DNA of 5,400 nt from an uncultured Eubacteriales bacterium (GCA_934541205.1 CAKTDK010000129.1:1-5400), one strand, 5' to 3'. Shown: positions 1 to 4,528, counted from the first letter of the stretch. Numbers and translations: made by a program. Notes: a model not told the origin generated them from the sequence alone.

Positions 1-99
1 GGTGAATCCTTTTTTTGCCGCCGCCTCGGCCATCTCCTCCGGTGTGTTCTGCCCGTCGCAGAAATCCGTATGGGTGTGATAGTTTCTTTTCCAGTCCAT
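1..99 (-). CDS. hisJ: Histidinol-phosphatase, PHP family, N-terminal part (runs off the window)
   Basis: The first 33 codons are visible, reading MDWKRNYHTHTDFCDG followed by TPEEMAEAA and KKGF. The H-T-H motif at residues 8-10 is the first metal-binding motif of PHP phosphoesterases, and the CDG...TPEEM spacing is typical of the HisJ/HisK type histidinol-phosphatase, which removes phosphate from L-histidinol phosphate in the cytoplasm (step 8 of histidine synthesis). The ATG lies 3 nt beyond the TAG stop of hisIE, with a GGAG inside the end of hisIE, so the two genes are co-transcribed and probably translationally coupled. Base composition is GC-rich like the bulk of hisIE and unlike the rest of the window. 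Other PHP phosphatases share the HxH start, but the hisIE neighbour makes the assignment fairly safe. Confidence 0.82.
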   Translation of the reverse strand, partial: MDWKRNYHTHTDFCDGQNTPEEMAEAAAKKGFT

Positions 100-102
100 A
101 AG

Positions 103-801
103 CTACTCCGCTCTGCTCTTCTCCTGCTTTACCTTGTGATCGATTACATGGCGGGAAGCCAGCTCCCGGCGAATGTCCTCCAGCGAAATTCCCTGCTCAA
201 TCATCATCACCATCACGTGGTACACCAGATCCGAAATCTCGTAAACAGTCTCCTTCGGGTCGTTGTCCTTCGCCGCAATGATGACCTCCGTGGACTCCTC
301 CCCGATTTTCTTCAGGATTTTGTCCAGCCCCTTCTGAAACAGGTAGGTGGTGTAGGACCCCTCCTGAGGATCCGTCTTCCGCTCCCGAATGAGTTCCATC
401 AAGGCGTCCGGGGTAAAATCAGATTTCTCCTCGCTCTGGTATACCGGGTTAAAAAAACAGGTTTCCGCCCCGGTATGGCATGCCGGTCCGTCCTTTTCCA
501 CTACCACCTTCAGGGTGTCCAGGTCGCAGTCCGCCGTGATGCTCACGATATGCTGGTAGTTGCCGCTGGTCTCCCCTTTGGTCCACAGCTCTTGGCGGGA
601 CCGACTCCAGAAACAGGTTTTCCCCGTTTCCATGGAAATCTTTAGGCTTTCCCGATTCATGTATGCCACCATGAGCAGCCGGTGGGTTCCGGCTTCCACA
701 ATTACTGCCGGAATCAATCCTTTTTCAATACTTTCCAATAAACCTTTTTTAGTAAAAGCATCTTTTGAAACAATAGTAACAATCTTTTTCTTTACGTTCA
801 T
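103..801 (-). CDS. hisIE: Bifunctional phosphoribosyl-AMP cyclohydrolase / phosphoribosyl-ATP pyrophosphatase
   Basis: This 232-residue cytoplasmic enzyme carries out steps 2 and 3 of histidine synthesis. The HisI part (about 28-120) shows GLIPAVIVE, LMVAYMN, FWSRSRQELWTKGETSG, the metal-binding D91-C-D93-L-D95 and the zinc-site cysteines C108 (ACHTG) and C115 (TCFF). The HisE part (about 130-222) shows the MazG-like EESTE at 168-172 and the ExxD pair E188/D191. All key residues are present. A strong site (AAAAGGAGGA, 10 nt spacing) supports the ATG at 801. Odd: residues 1-28 are encoded by A/T-rich DNA and extend beyond the usual HisI start, while everything from about Leu29 on is GC-rich. 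The change occurs within a few codons near base 715, so the reading frame is mosaic. Downstream hisJ follows after 3 nt. Function is near certain; whether this N-terminus is genuine is not. Confidence 0.93.
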   Translation of the reverse strand: MNVKKKIVTIVSKDAFTKKGLLESIEKGLIPAVIVEAGTHRLLMVAYMNRESLKISMETGKTCFWSRSRQELWTKGETSGNYQHIVSITADCDLDTLKVVVEKDGPACHTGAETCFFNPVYQSEEKSDFTPDALMELIRERKTDPQEGSYTTYLFQKGLDKILKKIGEESTEVIIAAKDNDPKETVYEISDLVYHVMVMMIEQGISLEDIRRELASRHVIDHKVKQEKSRAE

Positions 802-861
802 GGTAAACTCTCCTCCTTTTTAATTGTAAAGGAATGCTCAATAGTTACACATTTCGTTGGC

Positions 862-890
862 AGTATATCATAGATCTTTATCACTGTAAA
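862..890 (-). promoter_or_regulatory. Sigma-A-type promoter for hisIE
   Basis: On the minus strand TTTACA (885-890) and TATACT (862-867) are separated by exactly 17 nt. A second possible pair, TTGACA (906-911) with TACAGT (883-888), also at 17 nt, overlaps it upstream. The predicted start near 855 gives a leader of about 55 nt ending in AAAAGGAGGA. No T-box, attenuator or his leader peptide is visible. The promoter lies in the A/T-rich part, so if the compositional break is real the histidine genes are driven by resident expression signals. Confidence 0.65.
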
Positions 891-1003
891 CTAAATTGCA
901 CCAAATGTCAAAGATAAATAAATATTGTTCTACATTTTTTCAAAATTAAAAAATGATGCACGGAAGCTACAATTAAAAATTTGTTAATTTACTATTGCTT
1001 TTC

Positions 1004-1043
1004 AAAAATAAGTAATCGCGATTTTGTGCTATCACTTATTTTT
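1004..1043 (-). terminator. Rho-independent terminator of the SHOCT gene pair
   Basis: The 10-nt arms AAAAATAAGT (1004-1013) and ACTTATTTTT (1034-1043) are perfect reverse complements, and the stem continues inward with one mismatch (GATAGC against GCGATT on the minus strand), leaving a loop of about 8 nt. It begins about 11 nt after the stop codon of the upstream minus-strand gene. The A/T-rich flanks could let it work in both directions. Confidence 0.65.
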
Positions 1044-1054
1044 TATAATTCTTA

Positions 1055-1657
1055 TTATATCTCTTTTTCAAAAGCTTTTTGAATTTTATCTACATCTAAT
1101 AATTCACCTTGCATTTTGGCAGTCAAAAAAACATTTCCCCAATAATATTCACCGCCCAGAAGAAGTTCGCTAGAAAAAGCATCAGTTATACTTGCTTTTG
1201 AAGTATCCTTCAACGCTAAACTATTTCCATATGTGCTTTCAACCCTTCCGCCCACTTTATTAGTTGCAGATAAATCATATGCTACATAATAACCCAATTT
1301 GTCACGATAAACCCATACTTTATATAATTCAATACTATGCGGATTCTTCATAAATTCAGAAAATGTTACTAAATAGTCTACAGCAAACTGTTCTTCCTCA
1401 GTTAGTTTGTTACTATTTTGTTGATAACTAGTTTCTGTATCAGAAAAAGCTAGTACAAATATAGTTACCATCAGGATAGCTAATAAAGTGGTTGGTACCA
1501 TAAGTATGATACCGATTACCTTTAAAGGTGTTACTTTCTTTTTCGTTTTCAACAATTGCTTTTTCTTTTTTTCAAATTCTTTTTGAGTAATAATTCCTTC
1601 ATCAAGTAATTCCTTAATTTTTTTTAGTTCGTCTGCTCCATCATTTGAATTTTCCAT
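1055..1657 (-). CDS. Single-pass membrane protein with N-terminal SHOCT domain, function unknown
   Basis: This is a 200-residue protein. Residues 9-37 (ELKKIKELLDEGIITQKEFE...) match the SHOCT short helical domain, a small module found at the ends of many bacterial membrane and signalling proteins. A basic stretch (KTKKK) leads into one membrane helix at about 45-70. The remaining 130 residues form a soluble domain, probably outside the membrane with the SHOCT inside. It contains FMKNPHSIELYKVWVY and a YYVAYDLSATNKVGG segment, and I do not recognise it as a named family. The start is fixed by AAGGAGAA 6 nt upstream of ATG. It lies 59 nt downstream of another SHOCT gene on the same strand and is followed by a terminator, so the two probably form one transcript. 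Function cannot be assigned. Confidence 0.82.
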   Translation of the reverse strand: MENSNDGADELKKIKELLDEGIITQKEFEKKKKQLLKTKKKVTPLKVIGIILMVPTTLLAILMVTIFVLAFSDTETSYQQNSNKLTEEEQFAVDYLVTFSEFMKNPHSIELYKVWVYRDKLGYYVAYDLSATNKVGGRVESTYGNSLALKDTSKASITDAFSSELLLGGEYYWGNVFLTAKMQGELLDVDKIQKAFEKEI

Positions 1658-1716
1658 TTTATATTCTCCTTATCTGTTTAATCTATTCCAAATAAATCTA
1701 AAAATATTAATATTCA

Positions 1717-2409
1717 TCATTTTAATAATTCTTCCTTTTTTCTTTCAAACTCTTCTTGCGTTATAACTTTCATATCTAATAATTCCTTATATTTTTTTAT
1801 TTTCTCTATTTCATCACTTCCAGTCGTTTGAATATTTTGTGTCTCGTTTAATAATTTACTTATTTCCTTATGAACTTCTCCATTGTTTTCTATACCAATA
1901 AAATAAATTTTTCCGGCAGATGTACCCACATATATCCCATTTAAACTTCCGGTTCCAACAGCAGAAATAGCATTTAAAGGCAAATCAACTCTTTTTCCAA
2001 AAGGCTTCTTTCCATATACCCTATAATTAGTTACTACAATCTCCATTTTTGATATATACATATTACATAATATTACAATAATAAATAACACAAAAAATAT
2101 AAACGATAATCCTCTCCAAACATCACTTTTATGAGTATCTGGTATCGCACGAATTCTACTTATGGCTTCTTCTTTTTCTTTGTCTAAACCAGGATAATCC
2201 GATATTACATTGTAAAAAACTTGCTTACTTCTTTCATCAGCAACTTTGACTGCTAAATGGTATGACACCCTACTAGCTATTGCAAAAAAGATTGCCAATC
2301 CAATTAAAATAATTCCACAAATTTTTAATATCTTTTTATATGCTCTCTTTCCTCTTATTATTTCTTTTTCATTTTTCATAAGTACAACACTTTCATTATT
2401 TTTACTCAT
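1717..2409 (-). CDS. Two-pass membrane protein with PH-like domain and C-terminal SHOCT domain
   Basis: This is a 230-residue protein. It has membrane helices at about 29-46 and 101-118, joined by a hydrophilic segment of about 55 residues. Residues 121-187 (MEIVVTNYRVYGKKPFGKRV, then LPLNAISAVGTGSLNGIYVG) look like a bacterial PH domain: strand-rich, starting with the TNYRVYGK motif common in membrane-anchored bPH proteins. Residues 200-229 (EIEKIKKYKELLDMKVITQE...) are a SHOCT domain closely resembling the N-terminal SHOCT of the next gene. Start: GGAGGT 9 nt before ATG. It is the first gene of a probable two-gene unit. Proteins of this architecture are widespread in Firmicutes and mostly uncharacterised. 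A scaffolding or membrane-stress role is only a guess. Confidence 0.85.
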   Translation of the reverse strand: MSKNNESVVLMKNEKEIIRGKRAYKKILKICGIILIGLAIFFAIASRVSYHLAVKVADERSKQVFYNVISDYPGLDKEKEEAISRIRAIPDTHKSDVWRGLSFIFFVLFIIVILCNMYISKMEIVVTNYRVYGKKPFGKRVDLPLNAISAVGTGSLNGIYVGTSAGKIYFIGIENNGEVHKEISKLLNETQNIQTTGSDEIEKIKKYKELLDMKVITQEEFERKKEELLK

Positions 2410-2484
2410 TTAAATTCTACCTCCAAATTTTATTCAGTGTGCTACATTTGTTAAGCCCCATACCAATTTTTGATAATACTAACT

Positions 2485-2521
2485 AACTTTTTAAATAATT
2501 TTTATATTATTTGAAAAAGTT
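2485..2521. repeat. Large imperfect palindrome between divergent genes
   Basis: AACTTTTTAAATAAT (2485-2499) and its reverse complement (2506-2521) face each other across the 6-nt loop TTTTAT, interrupted by a single extra G at 2513. This gives about 15 paired bases. It lies about 75 nt upstream of the PH/SHOCT gene and about 200 nt upstream of the ribbon-helix-helix gene. It has no T-run on either strand, so it is not a typical terminator. A regulator-binding site or cruciform is possible. Its pure A/T content makes part of the match cheap by chance. Confidence 0.5.
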
Positions 2522-2530
2522 TTCAGCATC

Positions 2531-2555
2531 AGATATGTATATTCATTTCATATCT
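2531..2555. repeat. Short inverted repeat AGATATG...CATATCT
   Basis: Seven-base perfect arms at 2531-2537 and 2549-2555 are separated by 11 nt, ten bases after the larger palindrome. It lies in the 318-bp stretch (2410-2727) between divergent genes. Apart from these two inverted repeats and the TGTACAC motifs that stretch holds no gene I can support, and no convincing promoter for the minus-strand gene. Possible operator; evidence is pattern only. Confidence 0.3.
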
Positions 2556-2660
2556 TTATATTTTTGTGCTTATATTCACCACCTACTCTTTTTTTGAATT
2601 TTATTTAAATATTTCCACCCCACTCAAAAGACAATATTATATTAGCACAACTTTTATATT

Positions 2661-2707
2661 TTGTACACACATTTGTACACTTATTTTATTTCTTGTTTTG
2701 TGTACAC
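2661..2707 (+). promoter_or_regulatory. Three TGTACAC motifs upstream of the RHH gene, candidate operator
   Basis: TGTACAC occurs at 2662-2668, 2674-2680 and 2701-2707. The last sits inside the perfect 8-bp palindrome GTGTACAC (2700-2707). The first two start 12 nt apart. A weak promoter, TTGTAC (2661-2666) with TTTTAT (2684-2689) at 17 nt, is overlapped by them. Arc-family repressors bind as dimers to repeated short half-sites and often control their own genes, so autoregulation by the protein encoded just downstream is a reasonable inference, not a demonstration. Confidence 0.4.
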
Positions 2708-2727
2708 TATGTAATAAGAGGTGGGAT

Positions 2728-2904
2728 ATGAAAAAATTAGAGATAAAAAAACGTACAAAATCGAATGATACAATAACGAGAACTATCCGCATAAGTGGTG
2801 ATGCATTTGATAAAATTGTAGAACTTGCTGAAAAAAATAGCTTAAGCTTTAATAGTGTTGTAAATCAAATTATTGAATACGGTCTGGAAAATATACAGGA
2901 ATAA
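2728..2904 (+). CDS. Arc-type ribbon-helix-helix DNA-binding protein
   Basis: This is a 58-residue protein beginning MKKLEIKKRTKSND. Residues 16-23 (ITRTIRIS) form the expected DNA-contacting beta-strand. Residues 25-37 are helix A (DAFDKIVELAEKN) and 39-55 helix B (LSFNSVVNQIIEYGLEN), with the S-x-N-x-x-V-x-x-I pattern seen in Arc relatives. Such proteins are dimeric repressors common on plasmids, phages and integrative elements, but also chromosomal. The frame is open upstream to 2566, but the ATG at 2728 is preferred because the family fold starts here and AGAGGTGGG lies directly upstream, though with short spacing. No toxin or relaxase partner is adjacent. Repeated TGTACAC motifs precede it and a strong hairpin terminator follows directly, so it is monocistronic. 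Confidence 0.8.
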   Translation: MKKLEIKKRTKSNDTITRTIRISGDAFDKIVELAEKNSLSFNSVVNQIIEYGLENIQE

Positions 2905-2947
2905 AAAACGACTTTTATAACAATTAAGTTATAAAAGTCGTTTTTTA
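2902..2947 (+). terminator. Bidirectional intrinsic terminator with 20-bp perfect stem
   Basis: Arms 2902-2921 and 2928-2947 are perfect reverse complements around the loop AATTAA. The stem reads (A)6-CGAC-TTTTATAAC on one side and ends GTCG followed by six T on the other, so the stem itself supplies A-tract and T-tract in both directions. It starts within the stop codon of the ribbon-helix-helix gene. Confidence 0.85.
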
Positions 2948-2953
2948 ATTTAT

Positions 2954-3076
2954 ATGACAACTATTAATGAAAAAATTGCCAAAGTATCAATAATGGGAAC
3001 ACTTACATTATATCTAGACTTCATAAATCTATTTCTTAAATTATTGAGATTTTTCGGAAAGAGAAAGAATAATTAA
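2954..3076 (+). pseudogene. 3' remnant of a Bax inhibitor-1 (YccA/YbhL family) membrane protein gene
   Basis: A 40-codon frame contains NEKIAKVSIMGTLTLYLDF followed by INLFLKLLRFFGKRKNN and a TAA stop. The block LTLYLDFINLFL-LLR-FG is the characteristic C-terminal end of Bax inhibitor-1 family proteins, which have about 220-240 residues and seven membrane helices. Here only the last helix and basic tail survive. No ribosome binding site precedes the ATG at 2954, and the frame is closed by a stop at 2918 inside the preceding terminator. Homology seems to begin at about 2963, so the breakpoint lies within some 20 bp of the hairpin ending at 2947. The other ~190 codons are not found elsewhere in the window. 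It is probably a decayed gene whose 5' part was lost when the neighbouring sequence arrived. A small expressed peptide is less likely. Confidence 0.72.
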
Positions 3077-3092
3077 TTGAACTGCACAAAAA

Positions 3093-3134
3093 TCAATACC
3101 AAAGTATTGACTTTTTATGTTACTATAGTATAAT
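3093..3134 (+). promoter_or_regulatory. Promoter of the putative antitoxin RNA with overlapping inverted repeat
   Basis: TTGACT (3107-3112) and a perfect TATAAT (3129-3134) are 16 nt apart, predicting a start near 3141-3144. The -35 box lies inside the perfect inverted repeat TCAATAC-CAAA-GTATTGA (3093-3110), which could be an operator. No open reading frame with a ribosome binding site follows within the predicted transcript, which ends at the hairpin at 3184-3222. Confidence 0.7.
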
Positions 3135-3141
3135 AAAATTA

Positions 3142-3224
3142 AAGATGAGGTTTTGGTCACAATGTGACTTGCCCAGTTTGGATAAAAATCACTCAACCGC
3201 AGCAATGGATAGAGTGATTTTTTT
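3142..3224 (+). ncRNA. Putative type I antitoxin small RNA (about 80 nt)
   Basis: A strong promoter just upstream and a strong terminator ending at about 3224 define a short transcript with no credible coding frame. It contains the hairpin GTCAC-AAT-GTGAC (3157-3169), then CTTGCCC, and ends in the 11-bp terminator stem. It converges on the toxin mRNA of the opposite strand, so the two share the terminator region as perfect antisense. This is the arrangement known from par-type (fst/RNA II) and related Gram-positive type I systems. Both strands of the locus thus produce short RNAs, and this one is inferred to block toxin translation. The exact start and end are estimates. Confidence 0.6.
3184..3222. 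terminator. Shared bidirectional terminator of the toxin and antitoxin transcripts
   Basis: AAAAATCACTC (3184-3194) and GAGTGATTTTT (3212-3222) form an 11-bp perfect stem around a 17-nt loop. On the plus strand it ends in a run of seven or more T, and on the minus strand in five T. It lies 5 nt beyond the stop of the toxin frame and at the end of the small RNA, so it terminates both. Confidence 0.85.
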
Positions 3225-3227
3225 ATG

Positions 3228-3314
3228 CTATTTCTTCTTATTGATTAGTATCTTTAAGAAGGATGCTATGAGTAGAACTTTAATTGCAAATAATATGTAA
3301 TTGTTTTCTATCAT
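3228..3314 (-). CDS. Small hydrophobic peptide, putative type I (holin-like) toxin
   Basis: The 28-residue peptide starts MIENNYILFAIKVLL and ends KILINKKK. It has one membrane helix at about residues 6-24 and a basic C-terminal tail, the layout of small membrane toxins of type I systems (TxpA, BsrG, Fst and the putative holin-like toxins of Firmicutes). A very strong site, GGGAGGTG, precedes it. The ATG at 3314 is 8 nt from GGAGG and is preferred; an ATG at 3320 would add Met-Pro but is only 2 nt away. It has its own promoter, a leader of about 65 nt and a shared terminator. In the leader, GCCCT (3348-3352 on the minus strand) can pair with AGGG of the ribosome site, so translation may be self-occluded. 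Such peptides depolarise or damage the membrane when overexpressed; here this is inferred from layout. Confidence 0.72.
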   Translation of the reverse strand: MIENNYILFAIKVLLIASFLKILINKKK

Positions 3315-3388
3315 TGGCATCACCTCCCTGTTCGTTTTGAAAATAAAAAGGGCAAATCACATCATATCCGAACAACCTCATCATTAGT

Positions 3389-3417
3389 AGTCTACAATAT
3401 ATGTGTATCATTGTCAA
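3389..3417 (-). promoter_or_regulatory. Promoter of the toxin mRNA
   Basis: Consensus TTGACA (3412-3417) and TAGACT (3389-3394) lie 17 nt apart on the minus strand. The predicted start is near 3382, exactly where the GATGAGGTT repeat begins. The -35 box overlaps the stop codon of the upstream recombinase-like fragment. Confidence 0.6.
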
Positions 3418-3500
3418 CATTTGTTAATATTATATTTATTCAAAATTTTAACCTCACAATATTCTATGAAATCGTCTATATCATAATCAATTTGTAACAT
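3414..3500 (-). pseudogene. Possible N-terminal fragment of a tyrosine recombinase (phage integrase)
   Basis: A 28-codon frame reads MLQIDYDIDDFIEYCEVK and then ILNKYNINKC before a TGA. The D-DFIEYCEVK stretch resembles the start of the N-terminal SAM-like core-binding domain of XerC/XerD-type integrases, where the next residues are usually N-L-S-x-x-T. That motif is degraded here, and the rest of the ~300-residue protein, including the catalytic Arg/His/Tyr region, is absent. A proper site (AAAGGGGAG, 10 nt before ATG) suggests a once functional gene start. It sits directly upstream of the toxin promoter. The match is short and read by eye, so it could also be an unrelated small peptide. Confidence 0.35.
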
Positions 3501-3606
3501 AAAAAAACTTCTCCCCTTTACTTAAAATTTGTTTTTAACTTGTAAAACAAAATTCTTAAATAAATTGGAAAAGTTTTTTATTTTCTTCCCCGATAAATCA
3601 AAAAAG

Positions 3607-3671
3607 TTTATAGGTTTTGACTTTTTATATTTATTGGTTTCATTGCGGATTTTTATAAACTTTATAGGTTT
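3607..3671. repeat. Three copies of TTTAT(A/T)GGTTT downstream of spo0A
   Basis: Eleven-base units begin at 3607 (TTTATAGGTTT), 3630 (TTTATTGGTTT) and 3661 (TTTATAGGTTT), at distances of 23 and 31 nt. They lie in the 200-bp gap between the recombinase-like fragment and the spo0A stop codon. No strong terminator for spo0A is visible there; the best hairpin, AAAAAGT/ACTTTTT at 3601-3607 and 3620-3626, is weak. They may be binding sites or degenerate A/T-rich DNA. Confidence 0.35.
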
Positions 3672-3702
3672 ATTAAATCTTGTAATCGTTCTTTCACAAG
3701 CA

Positions 3703-4500
3703 TTATGCTGATTTCATTTCAAGTCTTAGCTTATCTGCTATCATTGCTATGAACTCGCTATTTGTTGGCTTGCCTTTGGTTGCTGATATTGTGTTTCCGA
3801 ACATTTCGTTATTGGTATCCATACTTCCACGTGTCCACGCTACTTCTATTGCGTGACGTATTGCTCTTTCTACTCTTGATGGAGTTGTTTTGAATTTCTT
3901 TGCAAGTGTTGGATACAATTGTTTTGTAATAGAGTTAATTACATCCATATCATTTACAGCTAGTGTAATTGCTTCTCTTATGTATTGATAGCCTTTTATG
4001 TGTGCAGGTACACCAACTTCATGTATTATATTTGTTATTGATGTTTCTAGTGTGTCTTTTCCTTCTGTTATGTATGTAGATTTCTTTAGTGGTATTCCAA
4101 CATATTTAGGAGCTTCTATCATACCATGTTTTATTTCTCTTAGCCTTTTTGCAAGTAATTCCAAATCAAAAGGTTTTAGCATATAGTACTGTGCACCAAG
4201 CATAACTGTCTTTTGTGTTATAATATCTTGACCAATTGCTGATAACATTATGAAATTAGTTTTTAACTTTTTAGGCATTGCATTTAACTTTTCAAGAACG
4301 CCTATTCCATCTAATTGTGGCATTATAACGTCAAGTAGTGCTACATCTGGCTCTTTTTCTTTTAATATTTTAACAGCTTCTTCTCCATCTTTTGCTATAT
4401 CTATTACTTCAATATCCTCTTTTTGATTTAGAAAATTTTTAACTATTTCTGCAAATTCTACGTTGTCATCTGCTATTACAACTTTAATTTTTTCTTGCAT
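3703..4500 (-). CDS. spo0A: Sporulation master response regulator Spo0A
   Basis: This is a 265-residue transcription factor, the usual full length. The receiver domain (about 4-123) has the acidic pair D11/D12, phosphoacceptor D57 in ALLDVIMPQLDG, S87 and K109 in MLKPFD. After a linker, the effector domain (about 150-264) shows EVGVPAHIKGYQYIREAI, the recognition-helix region TTPSRVERAIRHAIEVAWTRG in part at 205-225, and the conserved end NSEFIAMIADKLRLEMKSA. Phosphorylated Spo0A binds 0A boxes (TGTCGAA) to start endospore formation and, in clostridia, solvent and stationary-phase genes. TAGGAGGAA lies 9 nt before the ATG. It has its own promoter, and yigZ lies upstream on the same strand. 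Spo0A is often preceded by spoIVB, which is not the case here. All key residues are present, so the protein is expected to be functional. Confidence 0.98.
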   Translation of the reverse strand: MQEKIKVVIADDNVEFAEIVKNFLNQKEDIEVIDIAKDGEEAVKILKEKEPDVALLDVIMPQLDGIGVLEKLNAMPKKLKTNFIMLSAIGQDIITQKTVMLGAQYYMLKPFDLELLAKRLREIKHGMIEAPKYVGIPLKKSTYITEGKDTLETSITNIIHEVGVPAHIKGYQYIREAITLAVNDMDVINSITKQLYPTLAKKFKTTPSRVERAIRHAIEVAWTRGSMDTNNEMFGNTISATKGKPTNSEFIAMIADKLRLEMKSA

Positions 4501-4528
4501 TTTTCAAATTCCTCCTAACATTTTAGTT

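Larger units (their letters stand above)
3144..3382. repeat. Inverted pair of ~31-nt repeats at the 5' ends of the two opposed transcripts
   Basis: The plus strand at 3144-3174 begins GATGAGGTT and continues to ATGTGACTTGCCC. The minus strand at 3382-3350 begins GATGAGGTT and continues to ATGTGATTTGCCC. The ends match almost completely and the middle is diverged. Because the copies face each other, toxin mRNA and small RNA start with nearly the same sequence in the same sense, rather than with complementary sequence. Confidence 0.7.

Noticed and set aside
70..645. Long open frame on the plus strand opposite hisIE, including a run of five histidines
   Set aside because: It is an antisense shadow of a GC-rich, well-conserved gene. 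The histidine run is the complement of the Met/Val codons of the HisE segment (YHVMVMM), not a tag or histidine-rich protein, and no ribosome site precedes it.
560..823. Plus-strand open frame of 87 codons over the 5' end of hisIE
   Set aside because: It overlaps hisIE and its ribosome site in antisense, has no start signal and no recognisable protein.
802..1003. T-box or attenuator upstream of hisIE
   Set aside because: The leader is only about 55 nt after the best promoter and shows no histidine-rich leader peptide, no T-box sequence and no terminator hairpin.
2566..2727. Upstream extension of the ribbon-helix-helix gene to an earlier start
   Set aside because: The added 54 residues look like translated A/T-rich intergenic DNA, while the domain and a GAGGTGG site fit the ATG at 2728.
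3093..3222. CRISPR-like repeat structure
   Set aside because: The inverted repeats differ from one another and are explained by promoter, hairpin and terminator. There are no regularly spaced direct repeats in the window.
3529..3711. Plus-strand 60-codon hydrophobic frame running into the end of spo0A
   Set aside because: It starts with TTG without a ribosome site, is rich in Phe/Leu/Ile as expected for A/T-rich noncoding DNA, and overlaps the 3' end of spo0A.
3998..4186. Plus-strand 62-codon frame inside spo0A
   Set aside because: Antisense shadow of a strongly conserved gene.
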